A stretch of DNA of 64,000 nucleotides from Winogradskyella endarachnes (GCF_009741275.1 NZ_WOWS01000006.1:62001-126000); one strand, 5' to 3'. Positions 29,424 to 38,500 are shown, numbered from the stretch's first letter. Translations and numbers: made by a program. Notes: generated from the sequence alone by a model not told the origin.

Positions 29424-30311
29424 ATGAAAGACCTAAAAAAAGAAGATATTAAACAAGAAGTTTTTGATTTGTACGATGACTACGCGCACAACAAACTCAA
29501 TAGAAGGCAATTTGTTGAAAAGCTATCTTTATATGCTGTTGGTGGTATTACCATATCCTCTTTGCTAAATTTTATGTCGCCAGATTATATAAATACATTA
29601 CTTGTACAACCAGACGACCCAACATTAGACTCAGAATACATTACCTACAACTCACCTAAAGGTGGCGGCCAAATAAAAGGCTTATTATCTCAACCAAAAG
29701 ATAACAAAACAAAATTACCTGGTATTATTGTTGTGCATGAAAACAGAGGCCTAAATCCGTATATAGAAGATGTAGGAAGACGAACTGCAAAAGAAGGATT
29801 TATTTCTTTAGCACCAGATGCTTTATCTCCTCTTGGTGGTTATCCTGGTAATGATGACGATGGAAGAGCCCTACAAAAAAAGCGCAATCAACAAGACATG
29901 CTAGAAGACTTTATTGCAGCATACAATTATCTAAAAACCCATGAGAATTGCGATGGAAACGTTGGTGTTGTTGGTTTTTGTTTTGGAGGTTGGATTGCTA
30001 ATATGATGGCTGTACGCTTACCAGAATTAGGTGCGGCAGTTCCGTATTACGGTAGACAACCAGAAGCAGAAGACGCAGTAAAAATAAAAGCACCGCTTCT
30101 ACTCCAATATGGTGAATTAGATACACGAGTAAATGCTGGTTGGCCTGCTTTTGAAAAAATCTTAAAAGAAAACAATATTGAACACACTGCTTATATTTAT
30201 CCTGAGGTAAATCACGGATTCCATAATAACACAACACCAAGATATGACAAAGCTGCTGCAACCTTATCTTGGGAACGTACAATAGCGTTTTTCAAAAAGC
30301 ATTTACAATAA
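29424..30311 (+). CDS. Dienelactone hydrolase family protein with Tat-like N-terminus
   Basis: From the ATG at 29424 the product has 295 residues; an in-frame TTG two codons earlier is rejected. The alpha/beta-hydrolase domain spans about 70-295, with nucleophile Cys186 in GFCFGGW, Asp233 in GELDTRV and His264 in VNHGFHNN, the Cys-Asp-His triad of dienelactone hydrolases. Upstream, LNRRQFVEKL (Arg27-Arg28) precedes a hydrophobic stretch, a twin-arginine-like signal preceded by an unusually long n-region. The physiological substrate is unknown. Confidence 0.88.
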   Translation: MKDLKKEDIKQEVFDLYDDYAHNKLNRRQFVEKLSLYAVGGITISSLLNFMSPDYINTLLVQPDDPTLDSEYITYNSPKGGGQIKGLLSQPKDNKTKLPGIIVVHENRGLNPYIEDVGRRTAKEGFISLAPDALSPLGGYPGNDDDGRALQKKRNQQDMLEDFIAAYNYLKTHENCDGNVGVVGFCFGGWIANMMAVRLPELGAAVPYYGRQPEAEDAVKIKAPLLLQYGELDTRVNAGWPAFEKILKENNIEHTAYIYPEVNHGFHNNTTPRYDKAAATLSWERTIAFFKKHLQ

Positions 30312-30330
30312 ATGGTAATGAAACTACTAG

Positions 30331-30969
30331 TTACTTAATAACGTAAGAATCTAGACGTCTTTTAATAATTGGGATATCACCAGACACAAAAGAAGTGGTG
30401 TCAAATATCAAACCAAAACCATCAGCATAATAAAAGTGGTCTAAACCATTAGCTTGCTCTCCATTAGATAATATAACGTAACGTTGCGTATAGGTACTTT
30501 CAAAAGTACCAGCCTCAACAGTTATCTCATTATCTAAAGCAATAAGCTGATCATAAATAGTTCCCCAATTTTGTTGGCTCATTGTTCTTTCTGTAAAATC
30601 ATTATTAGCATATTTTATCAGTCCGCCATCATTAATTAAATACCCTAAAGAATCTCGTAACAATTCGTAATGTTCACCATTAGGATTACAGTATGTAATG
30701 CCTTCTTCATTTCCTGTTGTTACGCGCTTAAAGTTATAATACACATTACCATTAATAGTTTCAGTACCAATAATACTCACACTATCTACAACACCAGTAT
30801 CCTCATAATCTTCAGTTGCAGTATTATATTTATAGTTTTTGTAAACCCATTGATTACCAACGGTAAGTGCGTAAAAATTAGAACTTGTAGCTTGTAAATT
30901 ATCGTCTTTATCTAAAGAACAAGCCGATACTATTAAAGCAAAAAATAAGACATAAACGATTCGTTTCAT
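30331..30969 (-). CDS. Predicted lipoprotein of unknown function
   Basis: The 212-residue protein has a lipobox with Cys17 (LIVSACSLDKDD). Its body contains YALTVGNQWVYKNYKYN near the start, a pattern seen in uncharacterised Bacteroidota lipoproteins, and a later VEAGTFESTYTQRYV region. It is convergent with the dienelactone hydrolase gene (19 bp apart) and divergent from dus. No function is proposed. Confidence 0.75.
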   Translation of the reverse strand: MKRIVYVLFFALIVSACSLDKDDNLQATSSNFYALTVGNQWVYKNYKYNTATEDYEDTGVVDSVSIIGTETINGNVYYNFKRVTTGNEEGITYCNPNGEHYELLRDSLGYLINDGGLIKYANNDFTERTMSQQNWGTIYDQLIALDNEITVEAGTFESTYTQRYVILSNGEQANGLDHFYYADGFGLIFDTTSFVSGDIPIIKRRLDSYVIK

Positions 30970-31136
30970 AATTGATAAGATTGATTAATAGTTGAAACGT
31001 AATCGTGTTTTATAAGGCTATGTGTTGGTTAGTTAAAATCTTAACGTTTTGTTTTATGATTTATTATATAATTAATCTCAAGATTTTGCACTTTAATTAA
31101 TTTGAACGACTTTCGTTACTCTAAATTTTAAACTAA

Positions 31137-32081
31137 ATGTCAATAACACTGCTATCATCACCACTACAAGGGTTTACTGACTTTAGGTTTCGGAATGCAT
31201 TTAACCATTACTTTGGTGGTATTGACACCTTTTATGCACCTTATATCAGATTCAATAATAAGCTTGTTATTAAAAACTCTTATCAACGAGATTTAAAGCT
31301 TGAGCATAACACAGAACTCGAGGTTATTCCGCAAATAATGACTAACAGCGCTGATGAGTTTCTTTTTGTTGTAGATTATATTCAAGAATTAGGTTATAAA
31401 GAATTGAACTGGAATTTAGGCTGCCCATACCCAATGGTAACTAAACGTGGTATGGGTTCTGGATTAATTTGTGAGCCCGAAAAAATAAACCATATTTTAA
31501 ATCGTGTACACAAAGAAACTGACATTTTGGTTTCCATGAAAATGAGAATGGGTTATGAAAATCCAGAAGAAATACTCGATGTTTTTCCGATTTTAGACAC
31601 GTATCCATTAAAAAATATTGCCATTCATGCACTTATTGGTAAACAACTTTATAAAGGTGGTGTAAATTTAGAGGCGTTTCAAAAATGTATAGAAAGCACT
31701 AAACACAAATTATATTACAATGGTGATATTACATCTGTGGCAAAATTGAAAGAAATGCAAACGCGTTTTCCTAGTATAGACCATTTTATGATTGGTAGAG
31801 GTTTAATTGCAGATCCATTTTTACCAAGCATGATTAAAAACAACACCACAACCTATCCCGAAAACAGATGGGAAATCTTTAGAGAATTCCATGATACCAT
31901 TTACCATCAATATGATGAAGCTTTATCAGGCCCAACACCTATAAAAATGAAAATGCAAGGGTTTTGGGAATACTTTTCGCAGTCGTTTTCTAATCCTCAA
32001 AAAACGTTTAAGAAAATTAAAAAAGCGAATAATCCTAGAGCTTACCAACAAGCGGTTGCCGAGATTTTGAAGAATGGGTGA
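31137..32081 (+). CDS. dus: tRNA-dihydrouridine synthase
   Basis: The 314-residue flavoprotein reduces uridine to dihydrouridine in tRNA. It starts SSPLQGFTDFRFRNAF, a variant of the APMEGVTDxxFR flavin-binding start, and has NWNLGCPYPMVTKRGMGSGL with the catalytic Cys96, then VSMKMRMGYEN and HFMIGRGLIADPFL at the phosphate-binding site. Which Dus class it belongs to cannot be settled by eye; it resembles the compact DusC-like form. Confidence 0.88.
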   Translation: MSITLLSSPLQGFTDFRFRNAFNHYFGGIDTFYAPYIRFNNKLVIKNSYQRDLKLEHNTELEVIPQIMTNSADEFLFVVDYIQELGYKELNWNLGCPYPMVTKRGMGSGLICEPEKINHILNRVHKETDILVSMKMRMGYENPEEILDVFPILDTYPLKNIAIHALIGKQLYKGGVNLEAFQKCIESTKHKLYYNGDITSVAKLKEMQTRFPSIDHFMIGRGLIADPFLPSMIKNNTTTYPENRWEIFREFHDTIYHQYDEALSGPTPIKMKMQGFWEYFSQSFSNPQKTFKKIKKANNPRAYQQAVAEILKNG

Positions 32082-32160
32082 AAATTGTTTTCTCGATTTA
32101 CATAAACGGCTGTTCCCATGTTTAGTCATTTGAATTGCAACGAAAAAAAACACATGGATT

Positions 32161-32224
32161 AAGAACCTCTAGTTTACCAAATGGTTATCTACACAATATC
32201 TAAATAGGAATCACTAGTACTGAC
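32161..32224 (+). repeat. Diverged intergenic repeat, copy B
   Basis: The 64 bases from AAGAACCTCTAG to CACTAGTACTGAC align with the repeat at 36504-36573. The ends are well conserved (AGAACC at the left; GGAATCACT then ACTGAC at the right, 16 of the last 20 bases) while the middle is diverged. It lies in the 218-bp gap between dus and the radical SAM gene and has no coding potential. Confidence 0.55.
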
Positions 32225-32268
32225 TCTTAACTTCTATTCAAATTCAAAAAATTCAACCATTTTACAAC

Positions 32269-32276
32269 TATATTTG
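32269..32276 (+). promoter_or_regulatory. Candidate -7 element (TATATTTG) of the radical SAM gene
   Basis: TATATTTG fits TAnnTTTG and lies 23 bp upstream of the TTG start codon at 32300. No TTTG is found at the expected -33 distance. Confidence 0.5.
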
Positions 32277-32299
32277 CAACTCTAATATAATCTATAAAG

Positions 32300-34501
32300 T
32301 TGAAAGACCTCTTACTCATAACACCTCCCTTTACACAACTCAACACGCCCTATCCTGGCACAGCGTATCTTAAAGGATTTTTAAATACAAAAGGAATAGA
32401 GGCTTTTCAAATGGATTTGGGTATTGAAGTGATTTTAGAACTTTTTTCTAAATCTACATTTAAAGACTTGTTTCAACTTGCTTTAGAAAACGACCGTATT
32501 CAATCAGACAACTGTCAACGTATTTATGCATTAAAGGACCTTTATTTAAAGTCATTAGATGATATTATTTTATTTCTTCAAGGTAAAAACCAAACCTTCG
32601 CCAGACAAATTTGTAGTGGTGGTTTTTTACCACAAGCATCTCGTTTTGATCAATTAGACGACATGGATTTTGCTTTTGGCTCTATGGGAATGCAAGACAA
32701 AGCAAAACATTTAGCGACCTTATATATTGAGGATTTATCAGATTTTATTGTAGAATGTATAGATCCAGATTTTGGTTTTAGCCGTTACGCAGAACGCTTA
32801 GGCCAAAGTGCCAATGCCTTTGACGAACTCTATGCACAATTGCAGGATGACGTTACCTATATTGACCAAATTACGTTAGAGTTATTAGAAGCTCAAATTA
32901 AAGAAACACAACCAAAACTCATTTGTTTTTCAGTGCCATTTCCTGGGAATTTATACAGTGCTTTCCGTTGTGCGCAATTTATAAAAACCCATTATCCAGA
33001 CATTAAAATCGCCATGGGTGGCGGATTTCCTAATACCGAATTACGCTCTGTAACAGACATTAGAGTTTTTGAGTTTTTTGACTTTATCACCTTAGATGAT
33101 GGTGAATTACCTATAGAATTACTCTATAAAAACGTTTGTCAATCAGAGCCAAAACTAAGAATCTCAGAGCAAGAATTTAAACGCACTTATTTACTCGAAG
33201 ATGGTATTGTTACGTACAAAAATAACAGCACAATACCAGATTACAAACAAGCCGAAGTTGGAACACCAGATTATTCAGATTTATTATTAGATCAATACAT
33301 TTCTGTCATAGAAATTGCAAATCCAATGCACAGTTTATGGAGTGATGGCAGGTGGAACAAACTCACCATGGCACACGGTTGTTATTGGGGAAAATGTACT
33401 TTTTGCGATGTCTCCTTAGATTATATTAAAATTTATGAACCCGTTGCTGCTTCGCTTTTAGTTGACCGAATGGAAACATTAATTGCGCAAACAGGAGAAA
33501 CCGGATTTCATTTTGTAGATGAAGCTGCCCCTCCATCTTTAATGAAAGCTTTAGCGCTCGAAATTTTAAAACGAGACCTCAGCGTTACATGGTGGACTAA
33601 CATTAGGTTTGAAAAAAACTTTACACAAGACCTCTGTCTTTTACTAAAAGCTTCTGGCTGTATTGCTGTTTCTGGTGGTTTAGAAGTGGCATCTGACCGC
33701 TTATTAAAACTAATAGACAAAGGTGTAACTGTGGCACAAGTAGCACAAGTCACTCGTAATTTTACGGAAGCCAATATTATGGTACATTCGTATTTAATGT
33801 ATGGCTACCCAACGCAAACTGTACAAGAAACTGTGGATAGTTTAGAAATGGTGCGTCAGCTATTTGAAATTGGCATTTTACAATCTGGATTTTGGCACCA
33901 GTTTGCTTTAACCGCACATAGTCCTATTGGTTTACATCCCGAAGATTACGGAATTACACCCAACTACAAAACCATCAGTTTTGCTAATAATGATGTAGAC
34001 TTTACAGATTCAACAGGTATAGACCACAGCCAATTTAGTTTCGGATTAAAGAAATCACTCTTTAATTTTATGCATGGCATTGGATTTGAAATTCCGTTAC
34101 AAGATTGGTTTGATTTTGATGTTCCAGAAACTACAATTCATCCGGATTTTATCTATAATTGTTTTGCAGAAGAAGCAAAACCAACTATAAAACCAAGTGC
34201 TAAAATCACTTGGTTAGGTAGTTTACCTTTAGCATCTGAGTTTTCTAAATCGAAAAAAGGAAAAACTATTGATTACGTAGAATTTACCTTTCATGATGCT
34301 GTAGAACGCTATCAAATTACAGTAGAGAAAGCTAAAGGCCTTTGGCTTTTAGACACTTTAGAAGACATAAAACCACAAAATGCACCACAGACTTTTAAGC
34401 AATTAAAAACCAGTTTTGAAACCCAATTTGAAGATTTTGAGTTGTTTTGGTATTCTAAGCCTGTAGATATTTTGCGTGGATTTGGGTTGTTAGTTTTGTA
34501 G
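32300..34501 (+). CDS. B12-binding domain radical SAM protein
   Basis: The 733-residue protein starts with TTG: the next in-frame Met is at about residue 38, beyond the B12-binding start LLLITPPFTQLNTPYPGTAYL. The N-terminal third is an extended cobalamin-binding domain (with FSVPFPGNLYSAFRCAQFIK and MGGGFPNTELR at about 210-250). The radical SAM domain begins at AHGCYWGKCTFCDV with cluster cysteines 361, 366 and 369 (a Cx4Cx2C form). A C-terminal domain of about 150 residues follows. It is a likely methyltransferase or related enzyme; the substrate is unknown. The PLP-enzyme gene follows 95 bp downstream with its own promoter. Confidence 0.85.
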   Translation: MKDLLLITPPFTQLNTPYPGTAYLKGFLNTKGIEAFQMDLGIEVILELFSKSTFKDLFQLALENDRIQSDNCQRIYALKDLYLKSLDDIILFLQGKNQTFARQICSGGFLPQASRFDQLDDMDFAFGSMGMQDKAKHLATLYIEDLSDFIVECIDPDFGFSRYAERLGQSANAFDELYAQLQDDVTYIDQITLELLEAQIKETQPKLICFSVPFPGNLYSAFRCAQFIKTHYPDIKIAMGGGFPNTELRSVTDIRVFEFFDFITLDDGELPIELLYKNVCQSEPKLRISEQEFKRTYLLEDGIVTYKNNSTIPDYKQAEVGTPDYSDLLLDQYISVIEIANPMHSLWSDGRWNKLTMAHGCYWGKCTFCDVSLDYIKIYEPVAASLLVDRMETLIAQTGETGFHFVDEAAPPSLMKALALEILKRDLSVTWWTNIRFEKNFTQDLCLLLKASGCIAVSGGLEVASDRLLKLIDKGVTVAQVAQVTRNFTEANIMVHSYLMYGYPTQTVQETVDSLEMVRQLFEIGILQSGFWHQFALTAHSPIGLHPEDYGITPNYKTISFANNDVDFTDSTGIDHSQFSFGLKKSLFNFMHGIGFEIPLQDWFDFDVPETTIHPDFIYNCFAEEAKPTIKPSAKITWLGSLPLASEFSKSKKGKTIDYVEFTFHDAVERYQITVEKAKGLWLLDTLEDIKPQNAPQTFKQLKTSFETQFEDFELFWYSKPVDILRGFGLLVL

Positions 34502-34542
34502 TCTTTTAAATAAACCTAGTTTTAACAAACACCATGTAAGCC

Positions 34543-34573
34543 TTTCTACAAAAAACCAACTAACGTATCTTTG
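34543..34573 (+). promoter_or_regulatory. Promoter of the PLP-enzyme gene
   Basis: TTTC (34543-34546, one mismatch to TTTG), a 19-bp spacer, and TATCTTTG (34566-34573, perfect TAnnTTTG). The predicted start site is near 34580, downstream of which lies the ATG at 34597. This decides the start codon of the next gene, because the TTG at 34582 would be at the very 5' end of the message. Confidence 0.65.
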
Positions 34574-34596
34574 CAACCCATTTGAAAAAGAAAATC

Positions 34597-36438
34597 ATGA
34601 CAAACAATAAAATACTAAACTATATAAAAGACGTTATAAAAAACATGCCAACAGATTGGCTTAATCTAACAACGCATCGTTTAGACATTTACAATGAAAG
34701 CCTGGCGAAAATAGAGTTTTTAGAAGCATTTGAAACCTTGTATAACAACGGTAATTCAGATTTGGAAACACTTAAGGCTTTACCAACAGCTTACGATTAT
34801 ATTAGATTAGGACATCCATTATCTTCTGTACTAGAATGGACAATGGCTAATTTGCATGGTTTAAAGGCAGAAAATGTTATCAGTTTTTCATCACAAACAG
34901 TGCCTGTATTATCTATTTTAAGAGCAAATTTATTTACCAATAAAAGCACTCAAATTGTATATACCAATACCTTGCCTAAATCTTTTAATGCAGACCTTAT
35001 AAAACGAGTTTATGGTTATAAGTTTGAACTAAAAAAAGTAGAACGTTTAGAAGAGGTTGAAGCCTATGACGGAAGTACTATTTTTATTTCAGAACACAAC
35101 CAAATTGATGTCATTGAACTTAATCCAAATGTAGATTTCTACATTAATCTTTACCATCAATTAGGCAGTGTTTTATTTGCTAATGGAGATAAAAATGACC
35201 ACTATATTTCAGATATTCAGCATGTAAGACGTCGCGAAACTATTGCCATGACGCCTTCTAATACGTTATTAGCTTTAAAAGCCCTTACGGAGCAAACGTC
35301 TTTCAAAGTAAAACAAACTAACGTAGACGATAAAGCAACGGTTTTAAGCGAGATAAACACCATTACCAATTCGGCAACACAAGCTGTTGTTGGTTCTAGT
35401 GGTTTATCTATTCAGTATGCTATAATGATGGGATTAATTCATTCCGCATTAGACAATCACATAGACAAACCAATTAAGTTTATTGTACCAACCAATTGTT
35501 ATGGTGGTACTAATGACCAAGCCAGACGTGTTGCTGCTTGCATGGATAATGTAGACGTGGTAGATTTAGAAGTCGATGGCGACAATGATATGGTAAAAAG
35601 TATAGATACTGTATTAACAACAGTGGCTTTAGAAGATGCTATTCCGTATATTATTGCAGAAATCCCAACCAATCCACGTGTTGAAGTTCCGGATTTAGAA
35701 GCGCTTAAAAACGTTCTTAGCAAAAAACGCAAAACAGCAAATGGAGAAACAGCCATTGATCCTGTTTTTATTTTAGACCAAACATTTTGTCCTAATATTC
35801 ACTTTTTAGGTGAAAACGACACGCTTTCTGTGGTAAGAACAATATCTTATGTGAGTGGTTCTAAATTTCCGAGTGGTGGAAAATGTACAGCTGGTTATTG
35901 TGTTGCGAATAAAAAGGCTGAAGATTTAATGCCTAACATCGCTTTGCATTTAGACCTTTGCGATAATGAAGCCACTGCACTTCAATACGAGATATTAGCA
36001 AAGCAAATGCCGTCTATGAAACAAAGAATTGCAGATGCTTACACCAACACAAGAGCATTTGTAAATTTTATACATAAAAACTTACCAGGTGCAAAAATTA
36101 ATTTTGTGTCAGAAGAATTAGCTTCACAAGGTTTTACGCCTTCTGTGTTTTCTTTAGACTTGCCAACAAAAGGTAACACAGCCGAAGAAAAGGAAACCTA
36201 TAAAAGAGCACTAAATCATAAATTAATTGATTTAATGATTACCAAAATTCCTGATGAAAGTAAATATTGCGTTAGCTACGGTCAATTAAAAGGTGTGTAT
36301 TGGACCATACCTGCGACCTCAACACAAGGCACAACCAAAGAAGGTGATAAAGATTATATTGCCAGAGTTGCTCTATCTCCAGATATGGATTTGGAACTTC
36401 ATAAGAAAGTGTTTTTAGAGTTTGTGAAAGACCTATAA
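34597..36438 (+). CDS. Divergent, extended Cys/Met-metabolism type PLP-dependent enzyme
   Basis: From the ATG at 34597 the protein has 613 residues, much longer than the 380-430 of typical cystathionine gamma-synthase/beta-lyase enzymes. The family fold is visible: VVGSSGLSIQYAIMMG (cofactor phosphate region), NCYGGTNDQARR, AEIPTNPRVEVPDLEAL, ILDQTFCPNI and the Schiff-base lysine at about 423 in VSGSKFPSGGKCTAGY. About 220 N-terminal residues precede the recognisable core and look like a separate or duplicated domain. It follows a B12 radical SAM gene but has its own promoter. Reaction and substrate are not determined; sulfur amino acid metabolism is only a guess. Confidence 0.7.
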   Translation: MTNNKILNYIKDVIKNMPTDWLNLTTHRLDIYNESLAKIEFLEAFETLYNNGNSDLETLKALPTAYDYIRLGHPLSSVLEWTMANLHGLKAENVISFSSQTVPVLSILRANLFTNKSTQIVYTNTLPKSFNADLIKRVYGYKFELKKVERLEEVEAYDGSTIFISEHNQIDVIELNPNVDFYINLYHQLGSVLFANGDKNDHYISDIQHVRRRETIAMTPSNTLLALKALTEQTSFKVKQTNVDDKATVLSEINTITNSATQAVVGSSGLSIQYAIMMGLIHSALDNHIDKPIKFIVPTNCYGGTNDQARRVAACMDNVDVVDLEVDGDNDMVKSIDTVLTTVALEDAIPYIIAEIPTNPRVEVPDLEALKNVLSKKRKTANGETAIDPVFILDQTFCPNIHFLGENDTLSVVRTISYVSGSKFPSGGKCTAGYCVANKKAEDLMPNIALHLDLCDNEATALQYEILAKQMPSMKQRIADAYTNTRAFVNFIHKNLPGAKINFVSEELASQGFTPSVFSLDLPTKGNTAEEKETYKRALNHKLIDLMITKIPDESKYCVSYGQLKGVYWTIPATSTQGTTKEGDKDYIARVALSPDMDLELHKKVFLEFVKDL

Positions 36439-36503
36439 ACACGGATTATTTTTAATCAGTTCAAGTGTTTATTAAATCAAAGTGAAACGAAGAATAAATA
36501 AAT

Positions 36504-36573
36504 GTATCGAGAACCTTCGGTAAATTAAATGTTCTCGATACGATTGCTGAAAAACGGAATCACTCGAACTGAC
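36504..36573 (+). repeat. Intergenic repeat with 11-bp inverted repeat, copy A
   Basis: GTATCGAGAAC (36504-36514) and GTTCTCGATAC (36531-36541) are perfect reverse complements with a 16-base loop. The element continues to GGAATCACTCGAACTGAC (36556-36573). Its last 43 bases align without gaps with 38353-38395 (31 of 43 identical), and the whole aligns with 32161-32224. It lies between the PLP enzyme and the Imm53-like gene. Confidence 0.65.
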
Positions 36574-36602
36574 ATTTGGGAAGCAACAAAAAACAATACA
36601 TC

Positions 36603-36902
36603 ATGGAAATATTAGAGTGGATACAAAACTGGTTTCAAAACAATTGCGATGGAGACTGGGAACATGGAGATGCAATTCAAATTACTACCTTAGATAATCC
36701 AGGTTGGGATGTTGAAATAGACATCTCAAAAACTTCCATTGCTAATCTTGAAATAAAATGGGTTCTTAACGAAAATGGCAAACAAGATTGGTATGGTGTA
36801 AAAATTCAGAACCAACGTTTTAGAGCTGCAGGTGATGCTAGTAAATTAACTTATCTACTAAATTTATTTAGAGAAATGATTGAGAAGATTGAGAATGAGT
36901 AA
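36603..36902 (+). CDS. Imm53 family-like immunity protein (orphan)
   Basis: From the ATG at 36603 the product has 99 residues: MEILEWIQNWFQNNCDGDWE and then HGDAIQITTLDNPGWDVEIDI. The W..NWF...CDGDWEH.. I.I.TLDNPGW..EIDI pattern is what I recognise as Imm53, an immunity-protein family from polymorphic toxin systems. No toxin, RHS, or secretion gene lies nearby, so it is an orphan. The upstream gap holds the intergenic repeat. The family call rests on memory of the motif and was not searched. Confidence 0.65.
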   Translation: MEILEWIQNWFQNNCDGDWEHGDAIQITTLDNPGWDVEIDISKTSIANLEIKWVLNENGKQDWYGVKIQNQRFRAAGDASKLTYLLNLFREMIEKIENE

Positions 36903-36931
36903 GATTCTAAAATTAGTTTTTAATACATGAA

Positions 36932-38287
36932 TCAACCAATCAAACCTTTCACCTCATCAAAATCTAAACCTCCATAATTACCAGAACTCATTAACAACAA
37001 TGATTTATTATTAAAGTTCTGAGAGAATAGAAAATCTTTAAATTCTTCTGGATTGGTGTAAATAATTAAGTCATCGCGCTCAAAAGCATTAGCAATTTGG
37101 TCTTTGGAGACTTCCTCTAACTTTTTAATTTCTACAGCATGTGGCGAGTAAAATACCACAGCCACATCTGCCGCATCTAAAGCGCCTTTGTATTCTTTAA
37201 GAAATTCAGCATTAAGACTACTATACGTGTGTAACTCTAAACAAGCTACTAAAGTTCTATTACCATATTGCTCTTTTACCGCTTTTGTTGTCGCTTTTAC
37301 TTTACTTGGTGAATGGGCAAAATCTTTATACGCTACGCTTGTATTAGATTCGGCAATCTTTTCTAAACGTTTACTAGCGCCTTTAAAGGTTGAAATAGCC
37401 TCGTAGAAATCATCTTCATCGACTCCCATATGTTGGCAAATCCACTTGGCTCCTGCTAAGTTATTGAGATTATGTGCACCAAACACTTCAATTGGCATTG
37501 GGCCTTCTGGTGTTTCTAAAAGTGTTTCTCCGTTTTCAACTGTATATTCAGGCGTTTGGTAAGCAATTTTACGTAATTGATTTTCTGAAGCTTCCACTAC
37601 TCGTTTTACTTCAGCATCTTCTTCGTTATAATTAATGCTTCCACCTGTAACAATTGAATCTACAAAAATGCTAAACTGCTCTACATAATTTTCATAAGTA
37701 GGAAACACGTTAATATGGTCCCAAGCAATGCCACTTAACAACGCAATATTGGGTTTGTATAAATGAAATTTTGGTCGTCTATCTATTGGCGAACTTAAAT
37801 ATTCATCTCCTTCTAACACAATAAAATCATTAGTATCGGTAAGTTTTACCATAACATCAAATCCTTCTAGCTGCGCACCAACCATGTAATCTACATCTTT
37901 ATCATGATAATGCAACACGTGTAAAATCATGGAAGTAATGGTTGTTTTTCCATGACTTCCTCCTATAACAACTCGTGTTTTATGCTTGGATTGTTCATAT
38001 AAAAATTCTGGATAACTGTATATTTTTAAGCCTAATTCTTGCGCTTTCAGCAATTCAGGATTATCTGCTTTTGCATGCATACCTAGAACAATAGCATCTA
38101 AATTAGATGTTATTTTTTCAGGATACCAGCCAAAAGATTCTGGCAGTAAACCTTTAGCTTCTAATCTTGCTTTTGAAGGGTTAAAAATCTCATCATCACT
38201 ACCTGAGATATTATACCCTTTATTGTGAAGTGCTAAGGCTAAATTGTGCATTGCAGCACCACCAATTGCTATAAAATGTACGTTCAT
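36932..38287 (-). CDS. mpl: UDP-N-acetylmuramate:L-Ala-gamma-D-Glu-meso-DAP ligase
   Basis: From the ATG at 38287 the protein has 451 residues. It starts NVHFIAIGGAAMHNLALAL, has the ATP-binding loop VVIGGSHGKTTITSMIL, FIVLEGDEYLSSPIDRRPKF, and a FAHSPSKVKATTKAV segment, all fitting Mpl, a Mur-ligase that recycles murein tripeptide onto UDP-MurNAc. MurC is the alternative but the EGDEYLSSPIDRRPKF and FAHSP motifs favour Mpl. An upstream TTG start is rejected. It is divergent from nothing nearby and stands alone on the minus strand. Confidence 0.88.
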   Translation of the reverse strand: MNVHFIAIGGAAMHNLALALHNKGYNISGSDDEIFNPSKARLEAKGLLPESFGWYPEKITSNLDAIVLGMHAKADNPELLKAQELGLKIYSYPEFLYEQSKHKTRVVIGGSHGKTTITSMILHVLHYHDKDVDYMVGAQLEGFDVMVKLTDTNDFIVLEGDEYLSSPIDRRPKFHLYKPNIALLSGIAWDHINVFPTYENYVEQFSIFVDSIVTGGSINYNEEDAEVKRVVEASENQLRKIAYQTPEYTVENGETLLETPEGPMPIEVFGAHNLNNLAGAKWICQHMGVDEDDFYEAISTFKGASKRLEKIAESNTSVAYKDFAHSPSKVKATTKAVKEQYGNRTLVACLELHTYSSLNAEFLKEYKGALDAADVAVVFYSPHAVEIKKLEEVSKDQIANAFERDDLIIYTNPEEFKDFLFSQNFNNKSLLLMSSGNYGGLDFDEVKGLIG

Positions 38288-38293
38288 TGTATC

Positions 38294-38301
38294 CAAAAAT
38301 A
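38294..38301 (-). promoter_or_regulatory. Candidate -7 element (TATTTTTG) directly before mpl
   Basis: On the minus strand TATTTTTG ends 6 bases before the ATG at 38287, so a transcript from it would have almost no leader. No clear -33 element is present. Confidence 0.4.
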
Positions 38302-38352
38302 TGTACTGTAAAAATACTACAAGTTTTTTGAAATGAGACTATATCACTCAAG

Positions 38353-38395
38353 GTTCTCAGTACAATTTTTGAAAGAAAAAATCATTCTAACCGAC
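38353..38395 (+). repeat. Diverged intergenic repeat, copy C
   Basis: The 43 bases from GTTCTCAGTAC to CTAACCGAC align without gaps with 36531-36573 (31 of 43 identical), including the GTTCTC start and GAC end. The left arm of the inverted repeat is missing. It lies in the 213-bp gap upstream of mpl. Confidence 0.55.
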
Positions 38396-38500
38396 GTATG
38401 CTCACTAGAAAATGATTACACAAAAAAACACAAAGATTCACAGAGAAAAACTAAATAGCTGAATATAATTTTATTCACTGACCAAACTAACTAATAAAAA

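Noticed and set aside
34582..34596. TTG start five codons upstream for the PLP enzyme
   Set aside because: It lies at the predicted transcript 5' end; the ATG at 34597 fits better.
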